From Asaia sp. W19 (GTDB lineage Bacteria > Pseudomonadota > Alphaproteobacteria > Acetobacterales > Acetobacteraceae), in contig NZ_PNQZ01000060.1 of the NCBI RefSeq assembly GCF_003994335.1, forward strand, positions 1 to 64,000: DNA of 64,000 nucleotides, in the 5' to 3' direction. The position numbers were made by a program, and so were the translations under genes. Below the pieces are notes generated by a model, which saw nothing but the letters and a program-made list of their open reading frames with translations, did not search any database and was not told the origin of the DNA. Positions 60,423-64,000 of this stretch are shown one piece after another. How positions within the stretch are numbered: the first letter of the stretch is position 1; every line of letters starts with the position of its first letter.

Positions 60423-61484
60423 ATGCAGATGACCTCGCAGGACCAGACCCCCCTTTCGGCCCCACATGCCATCCCCGGCTGGCAGAATGTGTCGGAGGGC
60501 ATGATCGGCGCCATTGGCGGTACCCCGCTCATCCGCCTCAAACGGGCCTCCGAAGCGACGGGTTGCGAGATCTACGGCAAGGCCGAGTTCATGAATCCCG
60601 GCGGGTCGGTCAAGGATCGCGCGGCGCTCGCCATCATTCTGGATGCGGAGGCACGTGGTCTGCTCAAGCCGGGCGGGATCATTGTTGAAGGCACGGCGGG
60701 GAATACCGGCATCGGTCTGACGCTGGTGGCCAAGGCGCGCGGCTATCGCACCATCATCGTCATGCCAGAGACCCAAAGTCGGGAAAAGATCGACTTCCTG
60801 CGCATGATCGGCGCTGATCTGCGTCTGGTTCCGGCCAAGCCTTTCCGCGATCCGGGCAATTACGTGCATGTCTCACGGCGCATCGCCGAGGAAACAAAGA
60901 ATGCGGTCTGGGCCAACCAGTTCGACAATACGGCCAATCGCGAGGGTCATCGCACCACCACGGCGGTCGAGATCTGGCATCAACTCGCTGGAAGAGTCGA
61001 TGCCTTTACCTGCGCCTGCGGCACTGGCGGGACGCTTGCTGGCGTTGCACTCGGTCTTGGAGATCTGGCCGACAAGGCGGGTCGTAAACGCCCGGAAATC
61101 GTGCTTGCCGATCCGGAAGGATCAGGCCTGTATGGCTGGGTCAAATCGAACGATCTCAGCGTGTCCGGCGGATCGATCACCGAAGGGATCGGCCAGTCGC
61201 GTGTGACCGGAAATCTCGAAGGCGTGACGATCGATGATGCAGAGCGTATCCCCGACGCCGAGGCACTCGAGCAGATCTTCTCTCTTCAGGATCGCGAGGG
61301 GATATCCCTTGGCGGATCTGCCGGAATCAACGTGGCTGCAGCGATTCGCATCGCGCGACGGATGGGTCCGGGGCATCGAATTGTAACAATCCTCTGCGAT
61401 GGCGGGGCGCGCTACCAGTCCAAGATCTTCAATCCTGAATTCCTGCGGGCTAAAAACCTGCCTACCCCTCCCTGGCTCGATTGA
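60423..61484 (+). CDS. cysK: Cysteine synthase A
   Basis: PLP-dependent O-acetylserine sulfhydrylase family, 353 residues. GGTPLIRLKRASE, NPGGSVKDRAALAI with PLP lysine Lys64, VEGTAGNTGIGLTLVAKA, ACGTGGTLAGVALGLG and SLGGSAGINVAAAI are diagnostic. It is somewhat longer than E. coli CysK (about 323) and its C-terminus (FNPEFLRAKNLPTPPWL) resembles the type in alphaproteobacteria sometimes called cysteine synthase A-like; cystathionine beta-synthase activity is an alternative. Two ATGs (60423 and 60429) follow AGGATGGA. Confidence 0.92.
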   Translation: MQMTSQDQTPLSAPHAIPGWQNVSEGMIGAIGGTPLIRLKRASEATGCEIYGKAEFMNPGGSVKDRAALAIILDAEARGLLKPGGIIVEGTAGNTGIGLTLVAKARGYRTIIVMPETQSREKIDFLRMIGADLRLVPAKPFRDPGNYVHVSRRIAEETKNAVWANQFDNTANREGHRTTTAVEIWHQLAGRVDAFTCACGTGGTLAGVALGLGDLADKAGRKRPEIVLADPEGSGLYGWVKSNDLSVSGGSITEGIGQSRVTGNLEGVTIDDAERIPDAEALEQIFSLQDREGISLGGSAGINVAAAIRIARRMGPGHRIVTILCDGGARYQSKIFNPEFLRAKNLPTPPWLD

Positions 61485-61560
61485 GACGGGTTTTCGCAAG
61501 TTGTGACGGAATGAAACACCCCCTTGTGGGGCGGCTTCGATTCGGACCAATGTTACATTC

Positions 61561-62280
61561 ATGGATACGACCCCGCACCTTCTCATCGTTGATGATGACC
61601 GCGAGATACGCGAGCTGCTCTGCCGCTTTCTCGAGCGCAATCACTTCCGGGTAACGGCCGCCCGTGACGGGCGTGAAGCCCGTCGCGCCTGGGCCGCCGG
61701 TCATTATCAGCTTGTGGTGCTGGACCTGATGCTTCCCGGCGAGAGCGGGCTCGACATCGCCCGCTGGCTGCGCAGCCAGGACAATATCCCCATCATCATG
61801 CTCACCGCCATGAGTGACGAAACCGACCGCATCATCGGTCTGGAATTCGGCGCGGATGATTATGTGGCCAAGCCCTTCAACCCACGCGAATTGCTGGCCC
61901 GCATCCGGGCGGTATTGCGTCGCACGGCGGACAGCTCGGACAAGAAGCTCTCGGCTGATTCCCGGATGATCCGGTTCTCTGGCTGGACCCTCGAGCCTGC
62001 TCGTCGGCGTCTGCTGAACCCCGATGGCGCGGAAGTGCCGTTGACGGGTGGCGAATATGACATGCTGCTCGCCTTTCTGGAACGCGCCAACCGCGTTCTG
62101 ACACGTGACATGCTGCTCGAATTGCTGCGCGGACGTCAGGCGGGGCCATTTGACCGTGCCATCGACGTGGCGGTCAGCCGTCTTCGTCGCAAGCTCGAGG
62201 ACGACGGGCGCAATGCCCAGATGATCAAGACCGTGCGCGGTGGCGGCTATGTTCTTGCCGCCGATGTCGAACGCCTCTGA
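61561..62280 (+). CDS. OmpR-family response regulator
   Basis: A 239-residue response regulator. Receiver 1-120 with phosphoacceptor Asp55 (LVVLDLMLPGESGLD), the conserved Thr in MLTAMS and Lys in VAKPF; C-terminal winged helix about 140-235 (LTGGEYDMLLAFLERANRVLTRD, DVAVSRLRRKLE, IKTVRGGGYVLA). The sensor kinase gene follows with an overlap, so the two form a two-component system. The signal is not known; OmpR/EnvZ-like envelope control is an inference. Confidence 0.93.
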   Translation: MDTTPHLLIVDDDREIRELLCRFLERNHFRVTAARDGREARRAWAAGHYQLVVLDLMLPGESGLDIARWLRSQDNIPIIMLTAMSDETDRIIGLEFGADDYVAKPFNPRELLARIRAVLRRTADSSDKKLSADSRMIRFSGWTLEPARRRLLNPDGAEVPLTGGEYDMLLAFLERANRVLTRDMLLELLRGRQAGPFDRAIDVAVSRLRRKLEDDGRNAQMIKTVRGGGYVLAADVERL

Positions 62281-63811
62281 CCCCGTGATTCGCCTTCTGC
62301 CGCGCTCGCTTCGGGCGCGCACCAATCTGCTGCTCATTGCGGGGCTCTGCGTGGTTCAGGCCGCCGGCCTGACCATCCATGCGCTCGATCACCTCAATAT
62401 CGCCGACCGGGCCGAGATGCACGAGAATGAGCATCATGCCTTCTCGATCTATCATACCCTGGTCGAATTGCCGCCGGCAGATCGCGAAGCAGGGCTGGCC
62501 GCGATAGAAACACCGTCGAATTTCAAGATTGTTCTCGACGACAAGCCGGATACGCATTTCCCCAGCGCTTTCATCCCGATTCCGTTCGGTATGCCCCCCA
62601 TGGGCCGCGCTATGCCTCAGCCCGGCGGTCAGGAGGAAGGCGGCTTTCCGTTACCCGGAGAGATGGGCGGCGGTGAAAATCGGCCGCCCTTCCCGTTCGA
62701 AGGCGGGCCGCCACCGGGGAATATGGACGCAACGCCAGGCGAGGAAAGACGCCCGCCGCCGTTCATCCCCCCCTCCCTTTCCGGTATGGGCATGTTGCCC
62801 GCGCGCCTGCGCCCGCAGCGTATCGTCATGGGCCACAAGCCAGGTACGCGCCACTACGCCATGTCCTTTCAGATGCCCGATGACCATCGCTGGCTGGATA
62901 TGAGCTACACCGTGCGCCCCCCGAACCCGTTCGGTTCGCCCACCTTTATGATCTCGTTCGCGCTCATGACTATCTGCGGCGGTGGTCTCATTCTCTGGGG
63001 CTCCCACCGACTCATCGCGCCTGTCGCCACGCTCGCCAATGCCGCAACGGCATTGGGCAGGGACGTCCACGCCCAGCCTTTGCCGGAATCCGGCACGACT
63101 GAAATCCGCCAGGCCGCGCTCGCCTTCAACACCATGGCGGCGCGCATACGACGTTTTGTCACCGACCGCACTTTGATGCTGACCGCCATCGGGCATGACC
63201 TGCGCACGCCCATCACCCGACTCAAGCTGCGTGCCGAGTTCATCGACGATGATGAGTTACGCGACAAGTTTCTGGCCGATCTGGACGAGATGGAGAGCAT
63301 GGTGGCGGCCACCCTCGCCTTTGGCCGTGACAGTTCCACCCAGGAACCCATGACCGCTCTGGATCTTGGCGCGCTCTTGCAAACCATCGCCGACGAAGCC
63401 GCCGAAGCCCGGCCCGATCTGGCCGATCAGGTCAATTACCAGGAGCCGGATACGGCCATCCGTATCAAGGCGCGCTCGCTCGCGCTCAAGCGCGCTCTGA
63501 CAAATCTCGTCATGAATGCGCTCAAATATGGTGGGTCCGCCACGATCAGCGTGACCTGCACCCGCGGGCCGGGTCAGGAAAAGAATGTCTGCATCCGTAT
63601 CGACGATAAGGGCCCTGGTTTGCCCCAGGAAGATCTGGAACGCATGTTCGAACCCTTTGTCCGTGCCGAAACCAGCCGCAATCGCGAAACCGGCGGCACT
63701 GGCCTCGGTCTTGCCATCGCCCGCTCGACCGTGCGCGGCCAAGGCGGCGACGTCACTCTCGCAAACCGTCCCGATGGGGGATTAAGAGCGAGCGTCATTC
63801 TGCCATTGTGA
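62264..63811 (+). CDS. Sensor histidine kinase (EnvZ-like) with Pro/Gly/Met-rich sensor loop
   Basis: A 515-residue kinase, cognate to the preceding regulator. N-terminal TM (about 12-32), a periplasmic domain to about 218, second TM (about 222-242), HAMP, then the H-box AIGHDLRTPITRLKLRAE and ATPase motifs NALKYGG, DKGPGLP, ETGGTGLGLAIARS. The periplasmic domain has an 80-residue insert (about 105-180) very rich in Pro, Gly and Met (FGMPPMGRAMPQPGGQEEGG, PFEGGPPPGNMDATPG) that is uncommon in this family. Start chosen at the ATG at 62264, overlapping the regulator's stop; ATG 62240 and GTG 62285 are alternatives. Confidence 0.9.
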   Translation: MSNASDPVIRLLPRSLRARTNLLLIAGLCVVQAAGLTIHALDHLNIADRAEMHENEHHAFSIYHTLVELPPADREAGLAAIETPSNFKIVLDDKPDTHFPSAFIPIPFGMPPMGRAMPQPGGQEEGGFPLPGEMGGGENRPPFPFEGGPPPGNMDATPGEERRPPPFIPPSLSGMGMLPARLRPQRIVMGHKPGTRHYAMSFQMPDDHRWLDMSYTVRPPNPFGSPTFMISFALMTICGGGLILWGSHRLIAPVATLANAATALGRDVHAQPLPESGTTEIRQAALAFNTMAARIRRFVTDRTLMLTAIGHDLRTPITRLKLRAEFIDDDELRDKFLADLDEMESMVAATLAFGRDSSTQEPMTALDLGALLQTIADEAAEARPDLADQVNYQEPDTAIRIKARSLALKRALTNLVMNALKYGGSATISVTCTRGPGQEKNVCIRIDDKGPGLPQEDLERMFEPFVRAETSRNRETGGTGLGLAIARSTVRGQGGDVTLANRPDGGLRASVILPL

Positions 63812-63909
63812 AGAAGCCGGGCTCTGCACGGAACCAGCCGGGACCTGAGCCCCGCACCCCTATCCGGCGATCCTCGAAATCGGGTTCAGAGGCACGCCTC
63901 TGGCGGGGC

Positions 63910-63926
63910 GCGGGGCAGAGCCCCGC
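63910..63926. repeat. GCGGGGC hairpin, intergenic
   Basis: Perfect 7-base stem GCGGGGC / GCCCCGC with a 3-base AGA loop, about 100 bases after the kinase gene. It shares its stem with the hairpin after rpsI and could separate the kinase gene from the converging minus-strand frame at the window end. Confidence 0.5.
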
Positions 63927-63939
63927 ATCTGCCCTCTAT

Positions 63940-64000
63940 TCAGCGCCGGATAGCGCGCACCGCCAGCGCACCGACACCCTGAATCACCCCCACAAGGAGA
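63940..64000 (-). CDS. Possible 3' end of a membrane protein gene (partial)
   Basis: The minus strand reads 19 codons in from the window edge to a stop at 63940-63942, ending LLVGVIQGVGALAVRAIRR. The hydrophobic stretch followed by basic residues suits the C-terminus of a membrane protein, and the converging position after a hairpin is where a gene end is expected. Too short for any family assignment; it could be non-coding. Confidence 0.35.
   Translation of the reverse strand, partial: LLVGVIQGVGALAVRAIRR

Overview
The window looks like chromosomal DNA of an alphaproteobacterium, most probably an acetic acid bacterium (Acetobacteraceae; Asaia or a relative is my best guess, genus not proven). 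The reasons are the high GC content, the rplM-rpsI pair, a dusB-ntr-hfq-hflX block in the alphaproteobacterial order, and a very large Gly/Ser-rich repeat protein with a Hint_2-type domain of the kind common in this family. Genes are densely packed with many 4-base ATGA overlaps. At least five genes appear to start with TTG. I see no IS element, phage block, CRISPR array or rRNA operon.

Layout. 1-2.9 kb: end of an acetoin/pyruvate dehydrogenase operon (E1 alpha cut by the window edge, E1 beta, and an E2 made of a lipoyl domain plus alpha/beta hydrolase). 3.0-4.1 kb: a two-gene arsenic locus (arsR, arsH) with a likely operator over the arsR start codon. 4.1-7.2 kb: a TIM-barrel isomerase-like gene with an alpha/beta hydrolase, a zinc-ribbon DUF2256 protein and a LysR regulator. 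7.4-11.2 kb: a 1271-residue AIDA-like repeat protein with a Hint domain. 11.6-12.6 kb: rpsI and rplM. 12.9-15.7 kb: three envelope or unknown genes. 15.8-18.9 kb: phosphomannomutase and GDP-mannose pyrophosphorylase, which supply GDP-mannose for polysaccharide. Then tRNA-His, a SulP transporter and an orphan hydrolase-like protein.

22.5-31.9 kb is one long minus-strand block: dusB, a degenerate NtrC, ntrY, ntrX, hfq, hflX, an inositol-monophosphatase-family gene and a host-attachment-family gene. The NtrC relative has lost its receiver domain, the GAFTGA region and key ATPase residues, and no ntrB lies beside it. This is the strongest anomaly in the window.

32-41 kb carries late cobalamin assembly genes in two divergent groups (cobC / cbiB-bluB and cobQ-cobO-cobP / cobT-cobS), interrupted by a LysR gene and an unknown acidic protein. 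No corrin-ring genes and no recognisable B12 riboswitch are present. 41-43 kb has a WD40 protein and a CobW-type GTPase that overlap, followed by an O-antigen-ligase-like membrane protein. 45-49.6 kb holds envelope and oxidative-stress genes: a small secreted protein, cytochrome b561 with a catalase-like peroxidase, a DUF1272 zinc protein and a Cu/Zn superoxide dismutase.

49.6-60 kb includes biotin genes in two places: bioA alone, and bioF - esterase - fused bioC-bioD, tightly overlapped behind an SDR gene. Between them are a DUF2272 lipoprotein, mtnA, a NUDIX hydrolase and a glycosyltransferase. The window ends with a rhodanese, cysK, an OmpR/EnvZ-type two-component pair whose kinase has a Pro/Gly/Met-rich periplasmic loop, and the last codons of a possible minus-strand gene.
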